Of a stretch of DNA of 64,000 bases, positions 1 to 9,045 are shown piece after piece. The first letter of the stretch is position 1; every line of letters begins with the position of its first letter. Below the pieces are notes generated by a model. The model saw nothing but the letters and a program-made list of their open reading frames with translations. It made no database searches and was not told where the DNA came from. This DNA comes from Streptomyces iranensis (GTDB taxonomy: Bacteria; Actinomycetota; Actinomycetes; Streptomycetales; Streptomycetaceae), in NCBI RefSeq assembly GCF_017874715.1, contig NZ_JAGGLR010000004.1, forward strand, positions 431,151-495,150, in the 5' to 3' direction. A program made the translations under genes and the position numbers.

Positions 1-123
1 GTCCGCCAGATTGCTCTGCAACACCGCGAGCACCGCGATCCCCGCGGCCACCAACGCCACCGCGACCACCACGGTCGCACCCAGCGCCGCCCGCGCCCGT
101 ACGGAGCCGAAGACCTTACCCAC
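1..123 (-). CDS. Sensor histidine kinase, N-terminal fragment (cut by window edge)
   Basis: Only the first 41 codons are present. A GTG start overlaps the end of the response regulator gene by 8 bases, the arrangement expected of a translationally coupled kinase-regulator pair. The visible N-terminus begins VGKVFGSVRARAAL and then becomes a hydrophobic Val/Ala/Leu stretch that would be the first membrane helix of a sensor kinase, with a short LQSNLAD sequence after it. No catalytic domain lies inside the window, so the kinase identity rests on position and the membrane helix. The pair corresponds by gene order to the S. coelicolor pair known as RapA1/RapA2 (recollection). Confidence 0.7.
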   Translation of the reverse strand, partial: MGKVFGSVRARAALGATVVVAVALVAAGIAVLAVLQSNLAD

Positions 124-772
124 GGAGCCGGTACCCCGCTCCCCGTACGGTCTCGATGAACCCCGCGCCCAACTTGCGGCGCAGCGCGCTCACGTACACC
201 TCGACGATGTTGGGGTCGCCGTCATAGGCGAAGTCCCACACATGCTCCAGGATCTCCGCCTTGGAAACCACGTCCCCCGCCCGCGTCGCCAATTGCTCCA
301 GCACGGAGAACTCCTTGGCGGTCAGCGGCACCTCCCGGCCGTCCCGCTCCACCCGGCGCGCGCCCCGGTCCACGGTGAGCGGCCCCACCCGCACCACGGG
401 CGAGGCCCCCGGGCCGCGCCGCCGCAGCAGCGCCCGTACCCGCGCCACCAGCACCACATACGAGAACGGCTTGGTCAGATAGTCGTCGGCCCCGGTGTCG
501 AGCCCCTCCGCCTCGTCGTACTCGCCGTCCTTGGCGGTGAGCATCAGGATCGGCACCTCGTTGCCGACCGCCCGGAGCGCCCCGCACACGCGGTAGCCGT
601 TCAGCCCCGGCAGCATGATGTCGAGGACGACGAGGTCGTACACCCCCTCCTGCGCACGGTGCAGCCCCTCCTGGCCGTCGTGCACAACATCCACGGCGAA
701 CCCCTCCGCACGCAGCCCCTTGGCCAGCGACAGGGCCAGCCGCCGCTCGTCCTCCACGATCAGCAAACGCAT
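116..772 (-). CDS. OmpR/PhoB-family response regulator
   Basis: 218 residues, full length for the family. The receiver domain (about 1-115) has the acidic pair E7/D8, phospho-acceptor D51 in VVLDIMLPG, and the conserved T and K (LTAKDG, LTKPF). The C-terminal winged-helix DNA-binding domain spans about 125-216 (LTAKEFSVLEQL, VYVSALRRKL, ETVRGAGYRL). It is the cytoplasmic output partner of the histidine kinase that begins inside its last codons. The gene is divergent from a secreted PepSY protein, and the shared upstream region carries repeated CTTCAG half-sites, so autoregulation and control of the PepSY gene are likely. By position it matches the RapA-type regulator of S. coelicolor, which affects actinorhodin production (recollection). 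Confidence 0.93.
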   Translation of the reverse strand: MRLLIVEDERRLALSLAKGLRAEGFAVDVVHDGQEGLHRAQEGVYDLVVLDIMLPGLNGYRVCGALRAVGNEVPILMLTAKDGEYDEAEGLDTGADDYLTKPFSYVVLVARVRALLRRRGPGASPVVRVGPLTVDRGARRVERDGREVPLTAKEFSVLEQLATRAGDVVSKAEILEHVWDFAYDGDPNIVEVYVSALRRKLGAGFIETVRGAGYRLRG

Positions 773-794
773 GCGACCAGCGTCGCAGAGCGAA

Positions 795-833
795 CCTGAA
801 GATCTCTTCAGGCGGCTTCAGCTGGGCTTCAGC
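795..833. promoter_or_regulatory. Putative operator: repeated CTTCAG half-sites
   Basis: Three direct CTTCAG copies start at 806, 816 and 827, i.e. one helical turn apart, and a fourth copy in inverse orientation (CTGAAG, 796) makes the palindrome CCTGAAG-ATCT-CTTCAGG at 795-812. Direct half-sites at 10-11 base spacing are the usual target geometry of OmpR/PhoB-type regulators, and the block lies between the start of such a regulator (772) and the divergent PepSY gene (885). Binding is inferred. Confidence 0.5.
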
Positions 834-884
834 ATCGATCGGCCAGGGTGGTTGACGTCCGAACACGAATGGGGAGGAACCCAC

Positions 885-1412
885 ATGAAGCGCATCATCA
901 TCGCATCTGTCGCCACAGCCGCCCTGGTCACGGGCGGTACGGCCGTCGCGGTGGCGGGCACCCAGTCCTCCACCCCGGCGGCCGCGTCCACCGGCACCTC
1001 GCTGACCCAGGCGGCCGGTGCCGCGCTGAAGGCCGTCCCGGGCACGCTGGACTCCATCGACCGCGACCACGGCCGCTGGGAGGCGGACGTCCTGGGCAAG
1101 GACGGCAAGTGGCACGAGGTCACGCTGGACGCCAACGGCAAGGTAATCGGTCAGCACGTCGACAGGGACACCGACCCCGAGGACGCCGCCGAGGCCAAGG
1201 CCCTGCGGAACGCCGACGTCTCGGCCACCGAGGCGGCCCGGAAGGCCGCGTCGGGTTCCACCGTGACCTCGGTGGAGTTCGACGGTGACCGCAGCCCGGT
1301 GTGGGAGGTCGAGACCGTCAAGAACCACAAGGAGCGCGACCTGATCGTCGACCCGCAGTCCGGCAAGGTCACCCAGGCCCCGGCCGACGACGACCACGGC
1401 GACGACGACTAG
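885..1412 (+). CDS. Secreted PepSY-domain protein
   Basis: 175 residues. The start ATG at 885 follows GGGGAGGAACCCAC, a good ribosome site, and opens a signal peptide (MKRIIIASVATAALV, cleavage probably near AVAVAG at about 25). The mature part has two PepSY-like modules: the first around WEADVLGKDGKWHEVTLDANG, the second around VWEVETVKNHKERDLIVDPQSG. It ends in an Asp/His-rich tail (DDDHGDDD) that could bind metal. PepSY proteins sit outside the membrane and are thought to inhibit proteases or sense extracellular conditions. The gene is divergent from a two-component system and is a plausible regulon member. A larger upstream in-frame extension is excluded because it crosses the promoter region. 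Confidence 0.85.
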   Translation: MKRIIIASVATAALVTGGTAVAVAGTQSSTPAAASTGTSLTQAAGAALKAVPGTLDSIDRDHGRWEADVLGKDGKWHEVTLDANGKVIGQHVDRDTDPEDAAEAKALRNADVSATEAARKAASGSTVTSVEFDGDRSPVWEVETVKNHKERDLIVDPQSGKVTQAPADDDHGDDD

Positions 1413-1458
1413 GGAGAGCCGCCGACGAGGCAGGAGGGGGCGGGGTCGGAGGGGTGGG

Positions 1459-1546
1459 GTCCTGGACGCTTACGTGTATTTACGGCGCCAATCACCGGCC
1501 CACGCAAGCCCCCGGCCTATGGCGCCGTAAATATACGGTCCAGGGC
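1459..1546. terminator. Long inverted repeat between convergent genes
   Basis: Arms of 18 bases pair with one mismatch: CGTGTATTTACGGCGCCA (1473-1490) with its complement at 1520-1537. A further matching CCTGGAC (1461) and GTCCAGG (1538) lies outside. The loop is about 30 bases. The AT-rich core TATTTAC is unusual for this genome. It lies between the 3' ends of two convergent genes, so a bidirectional terminator is the simplest reading. Confidence 0.5.
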
Positions 1547-1668
1547 CCCGCCCCGGAGGCCCCGCCCCCGCACCCGGAACGCACCCCCGGCGCACCGGAA
1601 ACGCACCCGAGCGCACCCCCGGCGCACCCGGAACGCGCCCTCGGCGCACCCGAACCCGAGCGCACGCG

Positions 1669-2628
1669 CTAGCCCTGCTCGGTCACCGCCGCCACCAGCT
1701 CGTCCGCCGCCGTGTACGGGTCCAGCCCGCCCGCGACGACCCGCTCGGCGAGCGCCCCCAGGCGGCGGTCGCCGTGCAGATCGCCGATCCGCTCCCGCAG
1801 CGCGGTCACCGCGATCGTCTCGACCTCGCCCGCCGCCCGCCGCATCCGGCGCTCGGCGAGCACACCGTGCTCCTCCATCCACGCACGGTGCTTCTCCAGC
1901 GCCTCGACGACCTCCTCGATCCCCTCGCCGCGCGCCGCCACGGTCTTCACGATCGGCGGCCGCCAGTCGCCCGGCGACCGCGACTCGCCCAGCCCCAGCA
2001 TGTGGTTGAGCTCACGGGCCGTGGCGTCGGCGCCCTCCCGGTCGGCCTTGTTGACCACGTACACATCGCCGATCTCCAGGATCCCGGCCTTGGCCGCCTG
2101 GATCCCGTCGCCCATCCCCGGCGCGAGCAGCAGCACGCTGGTGTCTGCCTGGGCGGCGATCTCGACCTCGGACTGGCCGACGCCCACCGTCTCCACCAGG
2201 ATGACGTCGCAGCCGGCCGCGTCCAGCACCCGGATGGCCTGCGGGGCGGCCCAGGCGAGCCCGCCGAGATGGCCGCGGGTGGCCATGGAGCGGATGTAGA
2301 CGCCGGGGTCGGAGGCGTGCTCCGACATCCGCACCCGGTCGCCGAGGAGCGCCCCGCCGGAGAACGGCGAGGAGGGGTCCACGGCGAGCACGCCCACCCG
2401 CTTGCCCGCCCGCCGGTAGGCGGAGACGAGCGCGGAGGTCGACGTGGACTTGCCGACCCCCGGCGAGCCGGTCACCCCGACCACATACGCGCCGCCGGCC
2501 AGCGGAGCGAGCGCGGCCATCACCTCGCGCAGCTGCGGCGAGGCGCCCTCGACCAGCGAGATCAGCCGGGCGACCGCACGCGGCCGCCCCTGCCGTGCCT
2601 GCTCCACCAGCGTGGGCACATCAGCCAT
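1669..2628 (-). CDS. meaB: Methylmalonyl-CoA mutase-associated GTPase MeaB (ArgK family)
   Basis: 319 residues, typical family length. G-protein signatures are clear: Walker A GSPGVGKST (54-62), the DPSSPFSGGALLGDR block (84-98) diagnostic of MeaB/ArgK, ETVGVGQSE (146-154) and NKAD (193-196). MeaB is a cytoplasmic chaperone that gates cofactor loading and protects adenosylcobalamin-dependent methylmalonyl-CoA mutase from inactivation. It lies upstream of an acetyl-CoA acetyltransferase on the same strand order and close to methylmalonyl-CoA epimerase; a cobalamin adenosyltransferase is encoded about 21 kb away. The mutase itself is not in the window. Confidence 0.95.
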   Translation of the reverse strand: MADVPTLVEQARQGRPRAVARLISLVEGASPQLREVMAALAPLAGGAYVVGVTGSPGVGKSTSTSALVSAYRRAGKRVGVLAVDPSSPFSGGALLGDRVRMSEHASDPGVYIRSMATRGHLGGLAWAAPQAIRVLDAAGCDVILVETVGVGQSEVEIAAQADTSVLLLAPGMGDGIQAAKAGILEIGDVYVVNKADREGADATARELNHMLGLGESRSPGDWRPPIVKTVAARGEGIEEVVEALEKHRAWMEEHGVLAERRMRRAAGEVETIAVTALRERIGDLHGDRRLGALAERVVAGGLDPYTAADELVAAVTEQG

Positions 2629-2724
2629 GGGTGCCGTACTCCTTATCGCTCGACCACAATCGCTTGATCACAGTCGCTTGATCACAGCGGAATCCGACGC
2701 CCCGCGCGGGAACGCGAGGACCGT

Positions 2725-3921
2725 CTACTTCCCCGCCGGCACCCGCAGGATCAGCGCGTCGCCCTGCCCGCCGCCACCGCACAGCCCCGCCGCGCCGGTG
2801 CCGCCGCCGCGCCGCCGCAGCTCCAGCGCCAGATGCAGCGCGATGCGCGCGCCGGACATTCCGATGGGGTGGCCGAGGGCGATCGCGCCCCCATTCACAT
2901 TCACCTTTTCGGGGGAGACGCCCAGGTCCTTCATTGACTGCACGGCGACCGCGGAGAACGCCTCGTTGATCTCGATGAGATCGAGGTCGTCCACCGTCAG
3001 CCCGTCCTTGCCCAGGGCGTGCGCGATCGCGTTGGACGGCTGCGACTGGAGCGAGTTGTCGGGTCCCGCCACATTTCCGTGGGCGCCGATCTCGGCGATC
3101 CACTCCAGCCCCAGTTCCTCCGCCTTGGCCTTGCTCATCACGACGACCGCGGCCGCACCGTCGGAGATCTGCGAAGACGTGCCGGCGGTGATCGTCCCGT
3201 CCTTGGTGAAGGCGGGCTTCAGCCGGGCCAGCAGCTCCGCGGTGGTCTCGCCGCGGATGCCCTCGTCCTTGTCGAAGACCACCGGCTCGCCCTTGCGCTG
3301 CGGGATCTCCACCGGGGTGATCTCGGCGTCGAAGAGGCCGTTCTTCTGCGCGGCGGCGGCCCGCTGGTGGGACTGGGCCGCGAACTCGTCCTGCTCGGGG
3401 CGCTGGATGCCCAGCCGGGTGTTGTGCTTCTCGGTGGACTCGCCCATGGCGATGTGCTCGAAGGCGTCCGTCAGCCCGTCGTACGCCATCGCGTCGAGCA
3501 TCTCGATCGCGCCGTACTTGTACCCCTCACGGGACTTGGGCAGCAGATGGGGGGCGTTGGTCATGGACTCCTGGCCGCCCGCGACCACGATGTCGAACTC
3601 ACCGGCGCGGATCAGCTGGTCGGCCAGGGCGATCGCGTCCAGCCCGGAGAGGCAGACCTTGTTGATCGTGATGGCGGGCACGCTCATCGGGATACCGGCC
3701 TTGACCGCCGCCTGACGGGCGGGGATCTGTCCGGTGCCCGCCTGGAGCACCTGCCCCATGATCACGTATTGCACCTGCTCGGCACCGACTCCGGCCCGCT
3801 CCAGCGCTGCCTTGATCGCGATTCCGCCCAGGTCGGCGCCGGAAAACGAGCGCAGACTGCCGAGCAGCCGTCCCATGGGCGTGCGCGCGCCCGCCACCAT
3901 CACAGAGGTCGTACCAGTCAT
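2725..3921 (-). CDS. Acetyl-CoA C-acetyltransferase (biosynthetic thiolase)
   Basis: 398 residues. The thiolase triad is intact: nucleophile C90 in NKVCLSG, H351 in [10 protein letters not shown], and C381 in CGGGGQGDA. The enzyme condenses two acetyl-CoA to acetoacetyl-CoA or runs the reverse thiolytic step. It precedes meaB by about 100 bases on the same strand and could be co-transcribed with it. It is divergent from methylmalonyl-CoA epimerase. In Streptomyces this thiolase feeds the ethylmalonyl-CoA/butyryl-CoA route, and the 3-hydroxybutyryl-CoA dehydrogenase at 20.6 kb could act on its product. Confidence 0.95.
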   Translation of the reverse strand: MTGTTSVMVAGARTPMGRLLGSLRSFSGADLGGIAIKAALERAGVGAEQVQYVIMGQVLQAGTGQIPARQAAVKAGIPMSVPAITINKVCLSGLDAIALADQLIRAGEFDIVVAGGQESMTNAPHLLPKSREGYKYGAIEMLDAMAYDGLTDAFEHIAMGESTEKHNTRLGIQRPEQDEFAAQSHQRAAAAQKNGLFDAEITPVEIPQRKGEPVVFDKDEGIRGETTAELLARLKPAFTKDGTITAGTSSQISDGAAAVVVMSKAKAEELGLEWIAEIGAHGNVAGPDNSLQSQPSNAIAHALGKDGLTVDDLDLIEINEAFSAVAVQSMKDLGVSPEKVNVNGGAIALGHPIGMSGARIALHLALELRRRGGGTGAAGLCGGGGQGDALILRVPAGK

Positions 3922-4059
3922 TGGTGCGTCCCTTCACGAGAAGAAGGAAGTTAACGAGGGTTATCGTCAATGTACTGACGAGTACCCGCGCGGTCACCGG
4001 CCCATCGGTGTGATCGCGCGCACGTTGCGTAACCGACCGTACGGCGGTGCACTGTTCCC

Positions 4060-4512
4060 ATGCTGACGAGAATCGACCACATCGGGATCGCCTGCTCCGA
4101 CCTCGACAAGACTGTCGAGTTCTACCGTGCCACGTACGGCTTCGAGGTGTTCCACTCCGAGATCAACGAAGAGCAGGGCGTCCGTGAGGCCATGCTCAAG
4201 ATCAATGAGACCTCCGACGGCGGGGCCTCCTACCTGCAGCTTCTCGAGCCGATCCGGGAGGACTCCGCGGTCGGCAAATGGATGGCCAAGAACGGTGAGG
4301 GCGTCCACCACATCGCCTTCGGCACCGCCGATGTCGACACCGACTCCGAGGCCATCCGCGACAAGGGCGTCCGGGTCCTCTACGAACAGCCCCGCCGCGG
4401 CTCGATGGACTCCCGCATCACCTTCCTCCACCCCAAGGACTGTCACGGTGTGCTGACCGAGCTCGTCACCGCCGCGAACCCCGCCGCGCACAAGGACGAA
4501 GAGGATCACTAA
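4060..4512 (+). CDS. mce: Methylmalonyl-CoA epimerase
   Basis: 150 residues, a single vicinal-oxygen-chelate domain. Metal ligands expected for the family are visible: H7 in RIDHIGIA, H83/H84 in GVHHIAFG and E134 in HGVLTELV. It interconverts (2R)- and (2S)-methylmalonyl-CoA, linking propionyl-CoA carboxylase to methylmalonyl-CoA mutase and supplying extender units for polyketides. No good ribosome site precedes the ATG (GCACTGTTCCCATG), so the mRNA may be leaderless or nearly so. The divergent thiolase starts 138 bases away. Confidence 0.94.
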   Translation: MLTRIDHIGIACSDLDKTVEFYRATYGFEVFHSEINEEQGVREAMLKINETSDGGASYLQLLEPIREDSAVGKWMAKNGEGVHHIAFGTADVDTDSEAIRDKGVRVLYEQPRRGSMDSRITFLHPKDCHGVLTELVTAANPAAHKDEEDH

Positions 4513-4535
4513 AGCGGACCACTGACCTACCCCTT

Positions 4536-4567
4536 CCCCGGCCGGTAGAGTGCTGCATCGGCCGGGG
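4536..4567 (+). terminator. Hairpin downstream of methylmalonyl-CoA epimerase
   Basis: CCCCGGCCG (4536-4544) pairs perfectly with CGGCCGGGG (4559-4567) over a 14-base loop, 24 bases after the epimerase stop codon. There is no U tract, as is common in Streptomyces. The rest of the 245-base gap before scy shows no gene; the scy promoter should lie here. Confidence 0.5.
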
Positions 4568-4757
4568 TACGGAAACGGAGAGGGTTCGGCGTCCGGCCCG
4601 GACTCCGCCGATGATCTGACACCATTTCTCGGAAGGGCCAGCTCCGGTCCGACCCGGCACGCACCTCGCCTGGTCGGTACCGCAAGGGAAACCGTCGAGG
4701 GACCCCGGGCACCGCAAGGGACCACGGGAGCCTGGAGGGTTACGGAGCCGGCCGCCA

Positions 4758-7700
4758 ATGCGACCAGGGGACGGATGGGACCGCGCAGTGCGGGGCTACG
4801 ACCGCTACGAGCCTGACGATCAGCTCTCGAAGTTCGAGGCCGAGATGGAGCGGCTGAAGACCGAGCGGGAGAAGGCCGTCCAGCACGCCGACGACCTCGG
4901 CTACCAAGTCGAGGTGCTGCGCGCCAAGCTGCATGAGGCGCGCCGTAATCTGGCGGCCCGCCCCGCCTACGACAGCACCAACGCCGGCTACCAGGCTGAG
5001 CAGTTGCTGCGGGACGCCCAGCTCCAGGCGGACCAGCTGCGCGCCAACGCCGAGCGGGAGCTGCGCGAGACCCGCGCCCAGACCCAGCGGCTGCTCCAGG
5101 AGCAGGCCGAGCGGCAGTCCCGGCTCGAGGCCGAGCTGCACGCCGAGGCCGTGGCCCGGCGCCAGCGTCTTGACCAGGAGCTGGCCGAGCGCCGCGCCAC
5201 CGTCGAGTCCCACGTCAACGAGAACGTGGCCTGGGCCGAGCAGCTGCGGGCCCGTACCGAGGCGCAGGCCCGCCGGCTGATGGACGAGTCCCGGACGGAG
5301 GCCGAGCAGGCCCTGGCCGAGGCCCGCGCCGAGGCCCAGCGGATGACCGAACAGGCGCGCCAGCGGCTGGGGTCGGAGGCGGAGGCCGCCCGCGCCGAGG
5401 CCGAGGCGATTCTGCGCCGGGCCCGTACCGACGCCGAGCGGCTGCTGACCAACGCGGGCACCCAGGCCCAGGAGGCCACCGACCACGCCGAGCAGCTGCG
5501 CACCTCCACCGCCAGCGAGGCGGACCAGGCCCGCCGTGCCGCGGCCGAGCAGACCCGCGCCGCCGAGCAGCGGATGCACGAGGCCGAGCAGGCGCTGCGG
5601 GAGGCGCGCAGCGAGGCCGAGAAGGTGGTCACCGAGGCCAAGGACGCGGCGTCCAAGCGGCTCAGCGCCGCCGAGTCGGACAACGAGACGCGCACCCGTA
5701 CCGCCAAGGCGGAGGTCGCCCGGCTGGTCGGCGAGGCCACCAAGGAGGCCGAGCGGCTGCGGGCCGAGGCCGAGCAGCTGCGGGACGACGCCCGTGCCGA
5801 GGCCGAGCGGATGGTCGCCGAGGCGGGAGACGACGCTCGGGCCAGGGCCGCCGAGGACTCCGCGGCCCAGCTGGCCAAGGCGGCCCGGAGCGCCGAGGAG
5901 GTGCTGACCCGCGCCTCGGAGAAGGCGCAGTCCACCACCAAGGCGGCCACCGACGAGGCGGAGCGGATCCGGCGCGAGGCCGAGGACGAGGCCGACCGGC
6001 TGCGGGCAGAGGCGCACGACACCGCCGAGCAGCTCAAGGGCACGGCCAAGGACGACACCAAGGAGTACCGCGCCAAGACCGTCGAGCTGCAGGAGGAGGC
6101 CCGCCGGCTGCGCGGCGAGGCCGAGCAGCTGAAGTCGGAGGCGGCCGCCGAGGGCGAGCGGGTCCGCGCCGACGCGCGCCGCGAGGCGGTCCAGCAGATC
6201 GAGGAGGCGGCCAGCACCGCCGAGGACCTGCTGACCAAGGCGAAGGCCGACGCGGAGGAGACCCGCTCCGGTGCCACCGCCGAGAGCGAGCGGGTGCGCA
6301 CCGAGGCCATCGAGCGGGCCAACGCGCTGCGCCGGCAGGCCGATGAGCTGCTGAAGCGGGCGCGTGGCGAGGCCGAGGAGCTGGTGACCTCGGCCGAGGA
6401 GCAGGCCGAGCGGGTCAAGTCGGAGGCGGCCACCGCGGCCGAGGAGCTGCGCGAGGAGGCCGAGCGCGCCGCCGAGGACCGCCGCGCCGAGGCCGAGGGC
6501 GAGCTGAACCGGCTGCACCAGGAGGCCGAGCAGCGGCTCTCCTCCGCCGACCAGGCGCTGCGGGACGCCCGCGAAGAGGCGGAGCGGCTGCGCAAGGAGA
6601 CCGGCGAGGAGATCGAGCGGCAGCGCACCGAGTCCGCCGAACGGCTGAACGCGCTGCGCCAGCAGGCGGAGGACGAGGCCGCCCGGCTGCGCGACGAGGC
6701 CGCGGCCGACGCGTCGAACGCGCGCGCCGAGGGCGAGTCGGTGGCCGTACGGCTGCGCGGCGAGGCCGCCGCGGAGGCCGAGCGGCTGCGCTCGGAGGCC
6801 CAGGAGACGGCCGACCGGGTGCGCGCGGAGGCGGCGAGCGCCGCCGAGCGGATCGGCACCGAGGCCGCGGAGGCCCTGGCCGCCGCCCAGGAGGAGGCGG
6901 CCCGCCGCCGCCGCGAGGCCGAGGAGCTGCTCGCCGACGCCCGCGAGGAGGCGCAGGCGGAGCGTACGGCGGCGCGGGAGCAGAGCGAGGAGCTGCTGGC
7001 CGCCGCCCGGAACCGGGTCTCCGAGGCGCAGGCCGAGGCGCAGCGGCTGGTCGAGGAGGCCGAGCGGCGCTCGGCCGACCTGGTGGCCGCCGCCGAGCAG
7101 ACCGCCCAGCAGGTGCGGGACTCGGTCGCGGGGCTGCACGAGCAGGCCGAGCAGGAGATCACCGCGCTGCGCAACGCCGCGGAGCACGCCGCGGAGCGGG
7201 TGCGCGACGAGGCGCAGGCCGAGGCCGACCGGGTCCGCGCGGACGCCTACGCGGAGCGGGAGCGCGCCTCGCAGGACGCCACCCGGGTGCGGCGGGAGGC
7301 CACGGAGGAGTCCGAGGCCGCCAAGTCGCTCGCGGAGCGCACGGTCGCGGAGGCGATCGCCGAGTCGGAGCGGCTGACCGAGCGGGCCCGCGAGGAGGCG
7401 AACAGGCGCCGCGCCGATGCCGCCGAGCAGGCGGACCGGCTGGTCACCGAGGCCACCCACGAGGCCGAGCGGCTGCGCGCCGAGGCCAACGAGACGCTCG
7501 ACGAGGCGCGCCGCTCGGCCAACAAGTCCCGTGCCGAGGCCGCCGAGCAGGCCGATACGCTCATCGGCGGCGCCACCGAGGAGGCCCAGCGGCTGGTCTC
7601 GGAGGCCACCACCCGGGCGCAGGCGCTGCGTACGGAGGCGTCCGACGCACGGGCGACCGCGGAGCAGGACGCGGCCCGCACCCGGGCCCAGGCCCGCGGC

Positions 7701-8786
7701 GACGCCAACAGCATCCGCTCGGAGGCGGCCGAGCAGGCGGACCGCCTGGTCACCGAGGCCCGGAACGAGGCCGACCGGCTGCACGCGGAGGCGAGCGGCG
7801 AGGCGGAGCGGCTGCGCAGCGAGGCCGCGGAGACCGTCGGTTCGGCGCAGCAGCACGCGGCGCGCACCCGCGCCGAGGCCGAGCGGGTCTCGACCGAGGC
7901 GGCGGCCGAGGCGGAGCGGATCCGCAACGAGGCGCAGGCCGAGACGGACCGGCTGATCGACCGGGCGCGCGAGGACGCCAACAAGCGGCGTTCGGACGCC
8001 GCCGAGCAGGCCGACCGGCTGATCACCGAGTCCTCGGCGGAGGCCGAGCGGCTCACCTCCGAGGCGCAGGAGGCGGCGCTGCGCGCGGCGACCGCGGCCG
8101 AGGAGCAGGCGGACACCATGGTGGGCATGGCCCGCCATGAGGCGGACCGGCTGGTCTCCGAGGCCACGGCCGAGTCCAACGCCATGGTGGAGAAGGCCCG
8201 TACGGACTCCGACACCATGCTGGGCGAGGCCCGGGGCGACGCCACGGCCATCCGGGAGCGTGCCGAGGAGCTGCGCGCCCGTACCGAGGCCGAGGTCGAG
8301 GAGTTGCACGAGCGGGCCCGCCGGGAGTCCGCGGAGCAGATGAAGGCCACCGGCGAGCGGGTCGACAAGCTGGTCGCGGCGGCCACCGCGCAGCTGATGA
8401 AGGCCGAGGAGAAGGCCAAGTCGCTGGTCGCGGAGGCGGAGAGCGAAGCGAGCCGGGTGCGGATCGCGGCGGTGAAGAAGGCCGAGGGTCTGCTGAAGGA
8501 GGCCGAGCAGAAGAAGACCGAGGCCGAGCGGGAGGCGGACCGGCTCCGGACCCAGGCCACGGACGAGGCACAGCAGATCGTGGACGAGGGCAAGCGCGAG
8601 CTGGAATTGCTCAAGCGCCGCCGCGAGGACATCAACGCGGAGATCTCCCGTGTCCAGGACGTCCTCGAGGCGTTGGAATCCTTCGAGACCCCCGCGTCGG
8701 GTGGCGCGGGCGGCAAGGAGAACGGCCAAGTCAAGACAGCGGCGGGTGCGGGTGCGACGAGGAGTGGAAAGCGGTCGGAGGGGTAA
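4758..8786 (+). CDS. scy: Polarisome scaffold coiled-coil protein Scy
   Basis: 1342 residues, almost entirely charged coiled coil. Residues 1-60 form a DivIVA-like N-terminus (VRGYDRYEPDDQLSKFEAEM, then a short helix). The remainder is a long array of imperfect repeats rich in EAERL, AAEQADRL and AR(A/E)EA, breaking from heptad into hendecad-like periodicity. Scy organises the tip-organising centre with DivIVA and FilP and sets branch and tip number in hyphae. It lies directly upstream of filP, as in other Streptomyces. The ATG at 4758 is supported by CGGAG ten bases upstream. The repetitive codons produce large false frames on the opposite strand. Confidence 0.94.
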   Translation: MRPGDGWDRAVRGYDRYEPDDQLSKFEAEMERLKTEREKAVQHADDLGYQVEVLRAKLHEARRNLAARPAYDSTNAGYQAEQLLRDAQLQADQLRANAERELRETRAQTQRLLQEQAERQSRLEAELHAEAVARRQRLDQELAERRATVESHVNENVAWAEQLRARTEAQARRLMDESRTEAEQALAEARAEAQRMTEQARQRLGSEAEAARAEAEAILRRARTDAERLLTNAGTQAQEATDHAEQLRTSTASEADQARRAAAEQTRAAEQRMHEAEQALREARSEAEKVVTEAKDAASKRLSAAESDNETRTRTAKAEVARLVGEATKEAERLRAEAEQLRDDARAEAERMVAEAGDDARARAAEDSAAQLAKAARSAEEVLTRASEKAQSTTKAATDEAERIRREAEDEADRLRAEAHDTAEQLKGTAKDDTKEYRAKTVELQEEARRLRGEAEQLKSEAAAEGERVRADARREAVQQIEEAASTAEDLLTKAKADAEETRSGATAESERVRTEAIERANALRRQADELLKRARGEAEELVTSAEEQAERVKSEAATAAEELREEAERAAEDRRAEAEGELNRLHQEAEQRLSSADQALRDAREEAERLRKETGEEIERQRTESAERLNALRQQAEDEAARLRDEAAADASNARAEGESVAVRLRGEAAAEAERLRSEAQETADRVRAEAASAAERIGTEAAEALAAAQEEAARRRREAEELLADAREEAQAERTAAREQSEELLAAARNRVSEAQAEAQRLVEEAERRSADLVAAAEQTAQQVRDSVAGLHEQAEQEITALRNAAEHAAERVRDEAQAEADRVRADAYAERERASQDATRVRREATEESEAAKSLAERTVAEAIAESERLTERAREEANRRRADAAEQADRLVTEATHEAERLRAEANETLDEARRSANKSRAEAAEQADTLIGGATEEAQRLVSEATTRAQALRTEASDARATAEQDAARTRAQARGDANSIRSEAAEQADRLVTEARNEADRLHAEASGEAERLRSEAAETVGSAQQHAARTRAEAERVSTEAAAEAERIRNEAQAETDRLIDRAREDANKRRSDAAEQADRLITESSAEAERLTSEAQEAALRAATAAEEQADTMVGMARHEADRLVSEATAESNAMVEKARTDSDTMLGEARGDATAIRERAEELRARTEAEVEELHERARRESAEQMKATGERVDKLVAAATAQLMKAEEKAKSLVAEAESEASRVRIAAVKKAEGLLKEAEQKKTEAEREADRLRTQATDEAQQIVDEGKRELELLKRRREDINAEISRVQDVLEALESFETPASGGAGGKENGQVKTAAGAGATRSGKRSEG

Positions 8787-8825
8787 CCGTATCCGGGGGG
8801 ACGAGTCTCAGCTGTGCCTATCGAG

Positions 8826-8869
8826 GTTTCGCTTAAGTCTCGCGTCGGTTTCGCGTAAGTCTCGCGTCA
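8826..8869. repeat. Tandem 22-base repeat in the scy-filP spacer
   Basis: Two adjacent 22-base units start at 8826 and 8848 and differ at two positions. The shared core is TAAGTCTCGCGTC. They lie 177 bases upstream of filP, within a 259-base spacer that contains no gene and where the filP promoter should be. A TAGGAT hexamer near 8999 would make a reasonable -10 element. Confidence 0.6.
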
Positions 8870-9045
8870 GGCTGCGTCCATCACGGCATGTCCGTATCAT
8901 CCCGACGAGTGACGAGGTCTCCGTCTTACTGCCACTCAAAAGGCTGGAGATTCAGCAGATCAAACAGACGTTGACTCGATGACACGCCGTTCGGCCCCCT
9001 AGGATTCCCTCTATCACCTCACCGGTCTCTTTCGACAGGAACCCC

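Noticed and set aside
4740..8729. 1329-codon open frame on the minus strand opposite scy
   Set aside because: It is a mirror of the repetitive GAG/GCC codons of the coiled-coil gene, giving Leu/Gly/Arg repeats with no family features; the plus-strand protein is a clear Scy.
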